Source: Selaginella moellendorffii
Taxonomy: Eukaryota; Streptophyta; Lycopodiopsida; Selaginellales; Selaginellaceae
NCBI RefSeq assembly: GCF_000143415.4
Contig: NW_003314271.1
Span: forward strand, 1,946,694 to 2,010,693
Reading direction: 5' to 3'
Length of the DNA: 64,000 nt
Shown: positions 1-11,051 of the stretch, in pieces
Position numbering within the stretch: position 1 is the stretch's first letter
Layout of the letters: the number at the start of each line of letters is the position of its first letter
Translations under genes and position numbers: made by a program
The notes under the pieces: model-generated
Databases searched by the model: none
Told to the model about the DNA's origin: nothing
The model's input: the letters and a program-made list of their open reading frames with translations, nothing else

Positions 1-3000
1 CAGCTCGGACATGAGAATTCCGAGATACCAATTTATCGGACAGGAACTTCATAACACTAACAGCGTCACCTTCGGAAGCTTTGTCCTCAGAAAACAGCTT
101 TCTCAAGTTATGTAGAAAATCGTGTATAGGAGACTTGGCAGCTTGAAATATGAAGCGATAGAGGAGCTTGCGCTGCTTTCAAATTCTGATTATTAAAGTT
201 TAGGAGCTGAAAACGAAGTTACCTGCCAATCACAAGGCAGCATTCCCAGTACTTCTGGCTGTTTTCCCGCGACCTTCTGGATCCATTCCCAGGCTTCCTT
301 GAAGTCCTGCTTTAAGGAAAATAGAAATGAAAACCAGCAGGTGATACCTATCATCTGTTGTACCTGCGAACTGACCGTATTACACAAAAAGCTTGGTTCC
401 GTGCAGGAGCGGATCCTTCTGCCCAAGTCATAAGATGGCTCGATATCTTTTAGCTCTTCCAAAATGTAAGTTGGAGGTTTTCTTCGATTGGTCTGGGTGT
501 TTAAGAGCATGATATTTCCTTTCCATGGTTCCATCACATTCGTGGGCTCGCATTCCAACTCTTTTATCAGAAAAGAGTCTAATATTTCCTCAGCCTTGAT
601 ATCGTTTAGTACAGCCTCTTTGTCTTCAAGGATATCTGCTGCCGACAAACTGCATCAAGCTCAAAAACATTAGAGTCACGTTAACATTCCATGAAAAACA
701 AACCCCGACTTTGTGCCTTCTGTTATAAGGTACTGCAGAAGATATCTGACTGATGGGAAGTTCTCCCAAACGCTCTTACCAATAGTCGCTGGATTATAAG
801 CAGCGATAACTATAATAACTAGGCAAGACCTCCAGTACAAATCTTTTATCTGTCAAAAGTTTCTCAGGTCTTGCAAAACTCAAAGCAGCAATGCTTACGA
901 CAAGTTGCGGCAATGGCTGCCGAGAGACACTTGGTAAGTAAAACGATGAAAGCTTCATAATCGCTGCAGGTAACTACAAACCAAAATTAGGCAGATAAAT
1001 CACGATAAAAGCTTTGATATTCACCTGCAAGCTATCAGCAAACAGCGTCCCGAAGGCATGCTTATCCGAAGCGGCCGCCCGCCACACCAGCTTCTCAATT
1101 ATGTGAAGAGCATCTTCTTGCTGCATCGGGAACTGATTCTGTTTGTTCCTAAACTTCATTACAAGTCCCCAAAAACTCGAAAGAGAGAGAATACCGATAT
1201 TCCCATCAAAATTATTCGCGCAAGTACTTCCTCGGAAGCGTGCATGGAGAATGCAACAAGCTGGAAAGAGTTTAGCTCGACGGTACCACTCGACGATGAT
1301 AAGTTATATTCCTGGTGGAAGCGTCAAAATTCGAAAAGCCAATGCACTACTGCCTACCTCAACAGGTTCTAAGAACATAAGCTTCTGTACAGCAGTAGTG
1401 AAAAACTTGCAATCTCCAGCGCTTAGCTGTGAGCTAAGCACGTCAACACACCACGTTAACGCTTCCTCCTGAGAACACAAAATAGAAAAAGAGCTTTCAA
1501 GTAAGAGAGCTCTAGAGCTCTTACTTGAAAGGTCATAATCTTCATGCTGAGATCTTTAAAAAGAGGCAATATCTCCTTGAGAGATTCATCTCTAGATCGT
1601 TTTCCAGTCGCAGAAATGGCAACGAGAAATTTTTCATCGGAGGAAAAAGGAGTAGCCGCTTGAATCAGAAAATGGCATGATAGCTCTATCACCTTGTAGC
1701 AGCAACCAAGTAGTAGAGAATTAAAACAAAGGTTGATATCGTTTTGATAATATTCTTACCTGCTTGAACCATGACTGCCTGGCTGAATCCTGCTGCTGCA
1801 ATATAGAATCCCAGGGTTCAAGTAGAGCCCGGCATAAGAGACAAGGGCTAATCTCTTTTAGTTGCTTCAAAACCCTGAAGTTTACACGAAACTGAACATG
1901 ACGAAAACGTTGATGAAAACGTACCTGGTCACGGCTTCCTGCAGCCGTCCTACATGATCGTCACTTAAAACCAATTCCTGCACAGCAGCACATTATTCGG
2001 AAGAGCATATCCTTTCTGATGTATTACCTTGATCACTAACGCCAAAGCTCTCTCCGGAGAAAGCGAATCCGGCAAAGCCTTTAAAACAACTGAAATGCCT
2101 TTCATATTATGGGGGCCCGTCGAATTCAGCTCCGCGGTAAGAAATGTCTGAGTATATAAGATTAGCTATCAAACACGCACTAGAAGCGAAGTACCTTTAA
2201 TGCCAGAGACGAGTATTCTGGTCTTTTCTGAACTATCTGAATGACAAGCTCTGTATAAAACGAGGTCGACGCATTCTTCATCTGGGAACAGTGCCACGGT
2301 TAAGTACTTAGGCACCAACAAGTCACTAACCTGAGAAACGCCCTGATTCAATCGTAGAGATAAAATATTTGCAACCGTTTCAAAATCTTTCATTGTTGTG
2401 CCATTTGTAAAATGTAGAACACGATCCAGCAGAAGTTTCGCGCGACGAAAATGGAAGGGAGTATTCAACCAGCCCTCCATCATGCTTGATGCAATGACCC
2501 GAACTTCTTCGTAGTTTACACCTAGTGTCAACATCCTGTAGAGCAGGACTTAGAGATAAACCTCGAAGGAAAAAAAATGTTGAAAACCTTAGAATACGGG
2601 GATTTTCTTTGATCAATGGAACCTTTAAGAGATGATTGAGGGCTTGCATAAACTCAGCCTTAGCCTTCTGACGAATTTCGTCCCCAGGGTATCGGTTTTT
2701 AAGGCTACACTGCTACATAAAACAAAAAGCATTCCTAGACATGCTGTAAACTGGAAACCGAAGTACCTGAGCAGTATCGCCCTTGACATCTGATGGATCT
2801 TCCGTGCCCACTGTCAGGTCCTAAAAGCAAGAAGCACGTACAAATAAGATGTAAAACCATCGAGCATTACCTCATCAAATGACGTAAGTATGTTAGCGAC
2901 AAACTCTTTGCAGTGCTCACTGTCCACCCAGTTACGCAAGTTGATCGCATCGTCTAAGTAGGCCTGCACTCAAACCCAAGCACGAGACCTTCTGTGAGAC

Positions 3001-3702
3001 AAACAGCCACAGCGTACCTGCACAAATTCTAAAGGCCATTCGGGCTTTTCATTAAAAGCTCGAAACAAGAGCTTGCAAGAAAAACCAGGTAGAAAGTTTT
3101 GTTTCTTTGTAGAAGCCTCAGATGGACTTGAATCAAGGAAGGAAAGCAAAGCCTGGAAAATCCTTGAAAGTGAAAAACAGTCATATCCTTGAGGACGAAC
3201 CTTGTATGTTCTTGGAAGACAGAAAGCGTTTGGCAGCTTTTTGGAAATGTAAAAGCAAGTAAGGTACTGATATCTCGGAGGCGAGGATGGAAATCTGCTG
3301 ATTTCATCAAGCACAGACTCCAGAATCTCGTCTAGCCGCTGCCAATTTTCCTGTGTCCACGCGCTCCAAATCGAATGTAGAATATCCAAATCTAAATGAG
3401 AGCGTCAAAGTGAGATGAGGAATCAAGCAAAGACAAAAAAGCACACCTTCGTCAATTCCCAAATCAGCTGCTGGCTCCAGATGCTGCTTGAAAATCTCGC
3501 GATGCAAAGCATCCTCCTGGCCACTGCCAGCAATCCACTCCTGCCCCTCTTCTTCCGAAAATGGCGCATTGAGATCGAATCCTCGCGGAGTCGCATTCAA
3601 GTCGAGCGCCTGGGCTTGATCTTCCCTGGCTTTCGGCTTGCCGCGACCGTCCTCGTCGTCGTCGGGAGGATGCTGCCTCTGCAAGAACACAAGACGCTTC
3701 AT
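1..3702 (-). CDS. Integrator complex subunit 1-like protein (tentative), 3' end beyond window
   Basis: This is a multi-exon minus-strand gene whose C-terminus lies beyond the left edge. The ATG at 3702 opens an acidic N-terminus with two DLN repeats (LDLNATP and FDLNAPF). Exon 1 joins in phase to an exon reading DLDILHSIWSAW, and further helical coding blocks lie near 3300-2970, 2650-2170, 1690-1460, 1160-1030 and 650-200. In the last block, GRRIRSCTEPSFL followed after an intron by AWEWIQKV and LGMLPCDW resembles the INTS1 region with a 'CRxPDFLL ... PWLADLV ... LPVQCLCEF' pattern as I remember it. Integrator is the nuclear complex that cleaves snRNA and other nascent transcripts. The helical-repeat character and large size fit, but the match is remote. 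Another large HEAT-like nuclear protein is possible. Divergent from the SOSEKI gene. Confidence 0.5.
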
Positions 3703-4143
3703 CTCTCTGGGAATCGAGAAAGAACGTTACCTTCATCGTCTAGAACCCTAGAAAATGATAAACCCTAGAAATTTCCCGCCTGACGAAACGATCTAATAGC
3801 GATCACAGTGCTCTTTCCACCAGCTACATTGTATAGGCCCCAATCACACAAGATGAGAATGTATAGCAACAATATTTCCAAAAAATATCAAGAAAATGAC
3901 CGTACGGAAGGTTTGGGCCGAATGACCGTTTGTGGTCCTGCTAATCTGGGCCCTCCGTATATCCCATGTCTCACACTCACACTCAAGTAGAGCTAGGCTT
4001 GGTTAGTTTCTTTCTTGTTTTCACGCCTGGGGCGGCGGCGGCCGGGCGGCGGTGGCGGCAGCGCGTGTGGCCATCGGCAAGCAGCTGGATCGATCGCGGC
4101 GGCCTTGTAGCTCGATCGTCTCGGCAAATCGATCGATGCAGTG
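3703..4143. promoter_or_regulatory. Divergent intergenic region between INTS1-like and SOSEKI genes
   Basis: These 441 bp separate two start codons on opposite strands, so they should hold both promoters and 5' leaders. The part near 4025-4075 is strongly GC-rich with GGCGG runs. I see no convincing TATA box and no repeat or RNA gene. Confidence 0.5.
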
Positions 4144-5977
4144 ATGTGTCGTGTCCAGGTCGTGTATTATCTCAGCCATGGGGGACGGATGGAGCAGCCG
4201 CATCTCATCGAGGTGGAGCAAGAGGGAAATCGTCTCTACCTGAGCGGTATTTTCAATGGGATCGATCGTCGATATCTTGGACTTGCTGAGATAATTTCGT
4301 GTTGCAGAGGTGAAGAAGCGATTGACGGTGCTGCGAGGGAAAGGCATGCCGGATGCCTTCTCCTGGGCCTACAAAAGGTTCGCTGTGTTCTTTCTTCTCC
4401 CCTTTTTATGTGGTTCCTCGCGTGATTTTCTCTTGCCAGGAGCTACAAGAACGATTTCATCTGGAACGACGTGACAGAGAATGACCTGATCTTACCGCTT
4501 CGCGACAATGAGTATATCATCAAAGGATCGGAGAATGTGTATGGAAGACAAGGTCAGTTTGGTTCTTTGGATGATCTTTCATTCGTTTCGTCCTTCCAGA
4601 GAGTCGTAGCGATCGGGGAAGAGTTCCAAGCATCCAGGAGGAACACAAGGATTTCGAGAGTCCAATGTCTTATCATCACCACACTCCCATGCGAGCAAGC
4701 GAAGGCTATGACAAGCGGAGCTCATTGTCTTCTTCTTCCGTCGCTGGCAGCAGATCGCCCAGGAACAGGAACAAAGCTTTCAACTGCGAAGGCGCTCTCA
4801 GAGTGAACAGGCAGCTCATGGAGACGCTCACGCAGGCAAAGACCGAATCCATGGACGAAGTCTTCTACGATAACCCACACTCGGATGGATCAAGCAACGG
4901 CAACACTTTCACTGACGTCAAAGTGTACAAGACTCCGGCATCTCCTGTGACTGCGGACCACGGCAAGGATGCAGCAACGCAGACGGAGGAGCATTCTGGT
5001 AAAAATACTCACGAGTTCCAGTTTCACCGAGATGTTCAGCACGATCAGGAGAGAAGCTGTCAACGTGATCAGGAAACTCAAAGCTCCAGGAAGAAGTCTG
5101 AGAGAGCTGGTTTGGTTTCTACCGTAAGGAAGCAACTGGAGGAGAGTAGCCGGAAGCAAACAAGCACTGCGGTTCTTCGGCAGCTGCTCTCCTGTGGTGG
5201 GATCGATACGAACACTTGTTCCTCCATGCAGTACAACAGGTTGCACTATCCACCGCAAGCATGGGCTTGGAGCAAGTCCAAAGCAGATACCAGGTCCGAA
5301 GCGGAGAGTGCTTCCAAGATTCCACACGATGTTCTTCCTTCTTGGGAGTCTCCTAGGATGCCAGCTCGTTTGGTCAGCTCGAGTCAGGATCCTGAATCTA
5401 TTCCAGAAGTTGTGAAGGAAACGACGAACTCCCCGGCTGCAAGCCATGCGGAGCGACGATCCTTGGTAGACAAGGCATCTCGCGAGGAGGCAAGAAAGTT
5501 ACAGAACAGTATGCTTATTGCAACTAAGGAAGCTCGGAAGGTCGAAGACAACAGCCCCCGTCTATCGCCTGCGATAAAACGTGTTAATGTGGAACTTCCA
5601 ACGCTAAAGGTGCAGTTCAGCCCCCCGAAAAAGGAAATGAAGTGCAAGGAAGACAGGTAGGACTCCGTTAGTTCGCAAAGTTTCAAACTCCTCTAGCTTT
5701 TTCGTTGCAGGCCTCTAACACCAGGACGAAGCCGACTCGATTGGGAAAAGACCCTCCAAGAGGCTGTCAATGCAAGTTCTCCTCCCGTGGATTTCAGATT
5801 GTTGCTGCAAGAATGCCCGTAAGTTTCTGCCCGGAGCCGCTTACACTTACTCGGAAGTCTTCTTGTTCTAGGCAATGTGGTCGAACTTTCAAGCCAGATT
5901 CTCTGAAGGTTCACTTGCGAGGATGTCATGGCCAGAAAACTGGGAAGATAACAAGCGTGGCAAGGCGTCTTGAATAG
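4144..5977 (+). CDS. SOSEKI-family polarity protein (DUF966, DIX-like) with C-terminal C2HC zinc finger
   Basis: Six exons (4144-4246, 4308-4377, 4440-4552, 4600-5656, 5711-5818, 5872-5977) join in frame to 518 codons. Residues about 1-95 form the DIX-like domain: VVYYLSHGGRMEQPHLIEV, then LTVLRGKGMPDAFSWAYKRS and FIWNDVTENDLILPL, ending in YIIKGSE. SOSEKI proteins polymerise through this domain and mark cell corners or edges in plants. A long low-complexity Ser/Glu/Lys region follows. The last two exons join to make CPQCGRTFKPDSLKVHLRGC, a C-x2-C...H-x4-C finger of the ZC2HC1/zf-C2HC_2 type, at about residues 483-503. The start is the first ATG in frame; the GTG just before it is not needed. 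Family identity is secure. The zinc finger is read directly but depends on the intron at 5819-5871. Confidence 0.93.
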
Positions 5978-6964
5978 GTACTATTTGTTGTTTTATGATC
6001 CCATAGCCTTTCTATGTTCTTTTCTGCATGTAAAGAAACTTTTCCTTGTCCTTTTTTTCCTGAGTTTGATTAGACAGGCATTTCGTTTTGTTTCCCTGCG
6101 TGTAACGTGTGTGTCTCTGCATGCCTCTGGCTGCTACTGCTGTTACTAAACTGCGGGCTTCCTGTACAAGATTTTGGAAAGCAACGGATTGTATCTGAGA
6201 ATCATTAACTGGTGTGTGAAGTCCAAGGCAGGACAGACACCAGCTGTTCTTCTCGGAAGTCGTTTGCTGCCGCATTCTTCGTCCTTGTTTTTTGTTGAGG
6301 TTGGCTTCTTGGCGTGTCCGGTCCTGAATTGTTAATGTGTCCATTATGTAAAGTTCTGCCTGGGTGGTGCTGCTCCGCAGCCGTGGGCGTAAACATCGAC
6401 GCTGTCATCTGTGGATGGTCTGTGATTAAACAACGTGAATCGCTTCGCTTTAGTTGCTTACTCTTCTATTTGATGCATTCTTTAGCTGGAAGTTTGTGAA
6501 AGCAACGCCTGAGCTTTTGCAGAGCTGGCCGACCTTATCAACAGCACTGCAATATCCTACACTAGTTTCCACAATCAAGTCGCTAAAAACTCAACGTTGT
6601 CTCTGTCGATCACTTCAGCTTTCCTTTTGGTTGTAACTTCTTCTCGTCACGTTTTTGTATGTACTTGTTTGGAGCATCCTGTCTCTTTGTAAAGATGTCT
6701 GTCTTGAGTCACAGTTGTTTCATCGTCAGGTGTCACAGTCGGGGATTCAAGAGAAGATTGTTTTTTCTTGGATTTTGCAGGGAGGCTGGCTACGGAGATG
6801 AACCATCGAAAGCGCAGTTAAGCATAAAAAGTTTTCTGGTCGCTGACTCACTGCTTACTTATTACTGTGCTTGCAGAAGCAGACCGTTTAAATAAAATCC
6901 ATGATTTTGGAGTGCGCGGGTCTTCCGCCTCATCCTCGAAGGGGCAAAGAGCATTGCAGTACGA
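5978..6964 (+). other. Non-coding spacer / 3'UTR after the SOSEKI gene
   Basis: About 1 kb without a convincing gene. It is T-rich on the + strand, and its open frames are short and unlike any family I know. It may contain the SOSEKI 3'UTR or a non-coding transcript. No repeat or tRNA was seen. Confidence 0.4.
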
Positions 6965-6965
6965 G

Positions 6966-6972
6966 TATAAAA
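6966..6972 (+). promoter_or_regulatory. TATA box of the desiccation-related protein gene
   Basis: TATAAAA lies 26-32 bp upstream of the ATG at 6998. This implies a very short 5' leader if it is used, or a slightly upstream alternative start site. Confidence 0.45.
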
Positions 6973-6997
6973 TCTTGTGAAGGTACCTGGGCTATCT

Positions 6998-8219
6998 ATG
7001 GCGTTCCAACGTCTCTTTCTTCCAGCAACAACTCTAGTACTGATTGTGAGCTCTTTTCATGCTCAGCCGGTCGATGACGATAAGTGCTGTGTGGACTCGG
7101 CCGCAGTTTATCAACCTCCAAAAGGATGTCCCCATCCGCATCCTGCATCAATGTCGCCTCCGCCCGCTGGAAGCTCGGAGTCCTCGGTGGTTTTCCAGAG
7201 TTTTCACAAATCCACAAACAGCACGAGAGCCGGGATCTTTAGTACGGGAACGCCACCACCAGCTCCGGAACCAACTCGTCCACCGCCGCCACGTTGCGAA
7301 CCAAGCCCGCAGTCGGCGACGCTGTTATGCTGCTGCGCCAACATAGAGTACGTGGCTACTGAGTTCTATACTCAGGCGTCCATGGGGAGGACTATGGACT
7401 ACTTGGACTCTAGCCTCGCTGGGAACTGTACCGATCCTCCGCGAGGTGGCGAGAAGGCGTACCTCTCTCCCAGCGCCGAGGATATGATGCGGCAGATCGC
7501 TTACCAGAGCCTGGATCACTTGAAGTAAGCTAGCTGCAAAGCTCTCCTTCTCATTGTCTTCCTTTCCAGGGCGATCCAGTTATCTCTTGGAAGTAACAAG
7601 TCTTGCAACCGGCCGGGGATCGACGTGAGCTGCTCCAGGTTTAGCAGGATTGTCAACGATGCTATGGGACACACACTGTGGCCGGATTTCGACTGGTACA
7701 AGAACGACTACACCACACTCTTGGGAGCTTACTGGTTCTCTGGCCTCCTCACCAAGTGCTACACTGGTATCCTTGACAGATGCGAAGGCCCAGCCACCAA
7801 CAGAGTAAGCTCTTTCTTTTTACTTCTACCCAGGAGAGAGTTGGAAGAGCCAGAAGAGAGCTCGCTAACTCACAGAATCCTTGTCTTTGCAGCTCTGTGG
7901 ATCCCTCGCCGCTGCCAAAGCCCGGCAGGAGATGGTGATCAGGACGGTGCTTTACCAGAACTTCCAGCACAACGTCTATCCATACAAGATCTCGGTGGCG
8001 GAGTTTACGAACAGGCTCTCGCGGTACAAGGACAAGCTCGCTGGGAGCAACGGGACTGCGGACGAGGGGCTGTGGGTTCCAAGCTGCCTGGGAACTGGCG
8101 GCTCTAACAGCAATATGTTCTCGGCGGATTCGTACGGACTCCCCTTTAGCTACAACGTGACCGACGGCTGCGATGTTGTCAAAGCGGTCCTCGGCCCAAT
8201 GGCGTACAATTACAAGTGA
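6998..8219 (+). CDS. Ferritin-like desiccation-related protein (PCC13-62 family), secreted
   Basis: Exons 6998-7524, 7570-7804 and 7893-8219 join to 362 codons. Residues 1-23 form a signal peptide (FLPATTLVLIVSSFHAQ). A Pro/Ser-rich stretch of about 80 residues follows, then a ferritin-like four-helix domain: IEYVATEFYTQASMG, then an insertion with LAGNCTDPPRGGEKAYL, then MMRQIAYQSLDHLKAIQL, the spacing seen in Ferritin_2 / PCC13-62 proteins. The E...E..H residues are the possible metal ligands. Family members accumulate in drying tissue of the resurrection plant Craterostigma and also occur in non-tolerant plants; their biochemistry is not settled. Several NxT/NxS sites and paired cysteines fit an extracellular location. 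An AATAAA at 8229-8234 is a plausible poly(A) signal. The next gene starts only 79 bp after the stop codon. Confidence 0.88.
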
Positions 8220-8298
8220 ATTGTACAGAATAAAACCAATACATTAAAGTTTTCGAGGATTTAGGGTTTAGTGGAAACTTAGGGTTGTAGTGGAGGGG

Positions 8299-10705
8299 AT
8301 GAGGGACGCCGATGGCGCCGAGAGGGCGCTTCTCGCTTTCCTGGAGTCGAATGCCGAGATTTCCAATTCCGAGGCGTTTGCGCGGGATCTAGGCGTGGAT
8401 CACGAGCTGCTGGCGGGGACGATCAAGAGTTTGCACGGATTTGGCTTCATTGAGGCCAAGGTGAGGTCGATTTCGCGAGGATTGTGGTCGGCAACGCCCG
8501 CATTGTGTAGGATGTGAGACGGGAGTCGTGGGAGTTGACGGAGGAGGGGCTGGTGTACAGCCGGAATGGCTCCCCCGAGGTACAAGTGTTTGACGCGGTT
8601 CCGGCTGGAGGGATTTCGCGAGAAGATTTGCAGGTTTGTGTCACGCTATTGTGATTTCTTTGATATCTTCTATCTTCTTCTATTTGTAGAGAAAGCTGGA
8701 TGACAGTGTGTTTTCCATTGGTTTCCGCAAAGCAATGAGTAACAAGTGGCTGGAGACCAAGCCATTGGTTTCTCGTAAGGTAAGACTATAGAAGTTTTGT
8801 TGTGTTATTCTAACTTCCGTTTCTTTCTTCACAAGGTTTTGAAGGTTGAGGATGTTGTGAAACAACAGCTACTAGACGTTAAGGATGGCAAGGTGAAGAA
8901 ATTTATATTGTCGCGAGTCTAAGTTTCATATTTGTCTGCTTTTTTCCAGAACTTATCAGCGGCTGACATTGATGCTTTGAAAAAACGGAAGCTTATAGTT
9001 CCTAAGTATATATTCTTTTTTCGGGGATCAAGAGTTTCGTTTTTGATAAACGTTCTTACAGGGTATGGAAGGCGTATTCCATAACAAAGGGAGCGAATTA
9101 CGCTCCAACGAGAACGAAAGCGGCAACTGAGGTTACTCGTGAGATGCTACTAAAGTAAATCTAAGAGTGTTACTTCGGAAATTGATACAATCTTGTTTTT
9201 CCAGGGAAACCTGGTCAGAGGTTGCATTCAAACCGTACAATTTCCAAGCTCTTGGACAACCAACGGAAGGTGGTCATTTACATCCATTGCTGAAGGTAGC
9301 AGGAGTTTGTCATTTTCTTCTCCATTGTTAACAGTCTCCTTCAGGTGCGAACAAAGTTCAGGCAGATTTTCTTGGAGATGGGGTGGGTTTCGTGACTTCC
9401 TTATCTATATAAAACTGCAATCATGCTGGTTACAGGTTTGAGGAGATGCCTACGAACAATTTTGTTGAAAGCAGGTACTTGTCTTGACAACAATTGCGTC
9501 GAGTTTAAGCATTTGTCTTTACGATAGCTTCTGGAATTTCGATGCCTTGTTCCAGCCGCAGCAGCATCCTGCCCGGGACTCACACGACACATTCTTCTTA
9601 AAAAGTAAGTGTGTTCGTGATATGTTTATCATTTTATGGTCATGTAGGTCCTTGTAAAACGCAGACATTCCCGGAAGACTACCTGGAGCGTGTGAAGACA
9701 ATCCATGAACAAGGTGGCTTTGGTTCCATTGGGTATGATTTATCTATCGTCTTCTTCTTGCACTCAAAACTTTGTACCTGGAGCAGATACATGTACGATT
9801 GGAAAAGGGAGGAGGCCGAGAAGAATGTTTTACGTACACATACGACTGCTGTTTCTTCTCGTATGCTGTACAAATTGGCCCAGGTACGGGGGTCTTGAAG
9901 GCATCAACTAGCTGGCCAACTGACCTTTTGTTTGGTTTCCCAATAGGATGGATTTGTTCCCAAGCGTTATTTCTCCATTGATCGTGTCTTTCGCAACGAA
10001 GCAGTAGACAGAACGCATCTGGCAGAGTTCCATCAAATTGAGGGTGAGTTTAAGGCGGTCTCTTTTCTCTTGTGTCACCAAAATGACCGTAATATTTCCA
10101 GGCTTGATTTGTGACAAGGGCCTAACACTCGGAGATCTCATTGGGGTTCTTAATGACTTTTTCTCTCGGTTAGGTGAGCCACACTTTCTACCACCCAGCG
10201 ACTCTTTTCTTCTTCGACTTAAAACGCATTGACAGGGATGAAGAAGCTGAGATTCAAGCCGGCGTACAACCCGTATACCGAACCGAGCATGGAGATTTTC
10301 AGGCAAGTATATCCTCTCTACGGATCGTCCGCGCTGCTGACACTTATTTTGTGCTGCAACAGCTATCACGAGCAGCTGAATAAGTGGGTGGAAGTCGGAA
10401 ACTCGGGCATGTTTAGACCCGAGATGCTCCTTCCAATGGGACTTCCAGATGACGTCTCTGTGATTGCATGGGGGCTATCTCTAGAAAGGTATTTCTTGGT
10501 TTTCGCGTTTCTTGTTTGTTCATGATGTTCGCTTCGCTTTCTAGGCCCACGATGATTTTATATGGCATCGACAACATAAGAGATCTCTTTGGACACAAGG
10601 TGAGCTGTGACGAAAGAGAGTAGACACATGTGTTGACCTGTGTTTGCTGCGCAGGTCGACCTCAAGCTAATCAAGTCAAACCCGATTTGTCGGCTCGGCA
10701 TGTAG
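8299..10705 (+). CDS. Cytosolic phenylalanyl-tRNA synthetase alpha subunit
   Basis: Many short exons. The first (8299-8460) encodes the N-terminal winged-helix region ([19 protein letters not shown]). It joins to [21 protein letters not shown] and later to [11 protein letters not shown]. The catalytic core shows [18 protein letters not shown] (class II motif 2), [36 protein letters not shown] and [14 protein letters not shown] (motif 3). The end, [11 protein letters not shown], is typical of eukaryotic PheRS alpha. With the beta subunit it charges tRNA-Phe in the cytosol. The first in-frame ATG (8299) is preferred over the GTG at 8290. Expected to be essential and single copy. Confidence 0.95.
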
Positions 10706-11051
10706 CCGATAGAAACCGCAGCATACCCAAAAAAGAATCCGCGGCTTACTTTTTTAAAAGCTCGAGCTCTCTCATTCTCTCTCTCCCGTGACAAATTGAC
10801 AATGTCACGATCCCAACCAAAAATTTTTAGATCCGTCGGTCTGCCGTTTTTCTCTATTGATATTCCCAACGTACAGAAACAAAATATATATAATCAAGCA
10901 GAAGAAAGATGGGAGAAAAAAATAAAAATAGATACAAACAAAATTTTGCGGATTCTACCTATTTATTAACGGCCTCTCTTGGTTTGAGGAAAGAAAGAAA
11001 GTAAAAAAGAAAGCGCTCTATTCACAAGCACAAGAGGGAGGAGCATGAAGA
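10706..11051. other. Convergent intergenic region
   Basis: These 346 bp lie between the stop codons of PheRS alpha (plus) and the At1g01500-like gene (minus). They are AT-rich and contain an ATATATA stretch near 10889. Probably overlapping or abutting 3'UTRs; nothing else recognised. Confidence 0.5.

Noticed and set aside
4890-5447. 185-codon minus-strand frame inside SOSEKI exon 4
   Set aside because: Antisense shadow of the low-complexity SOSEKI region; no recognisable motif.
6012-6636. Several 60-110 codon frames between the SOSEKI and desiccation-related genes
   Set aside because: They overlap on both strands, lack domains, and have no splice-supported continuation.
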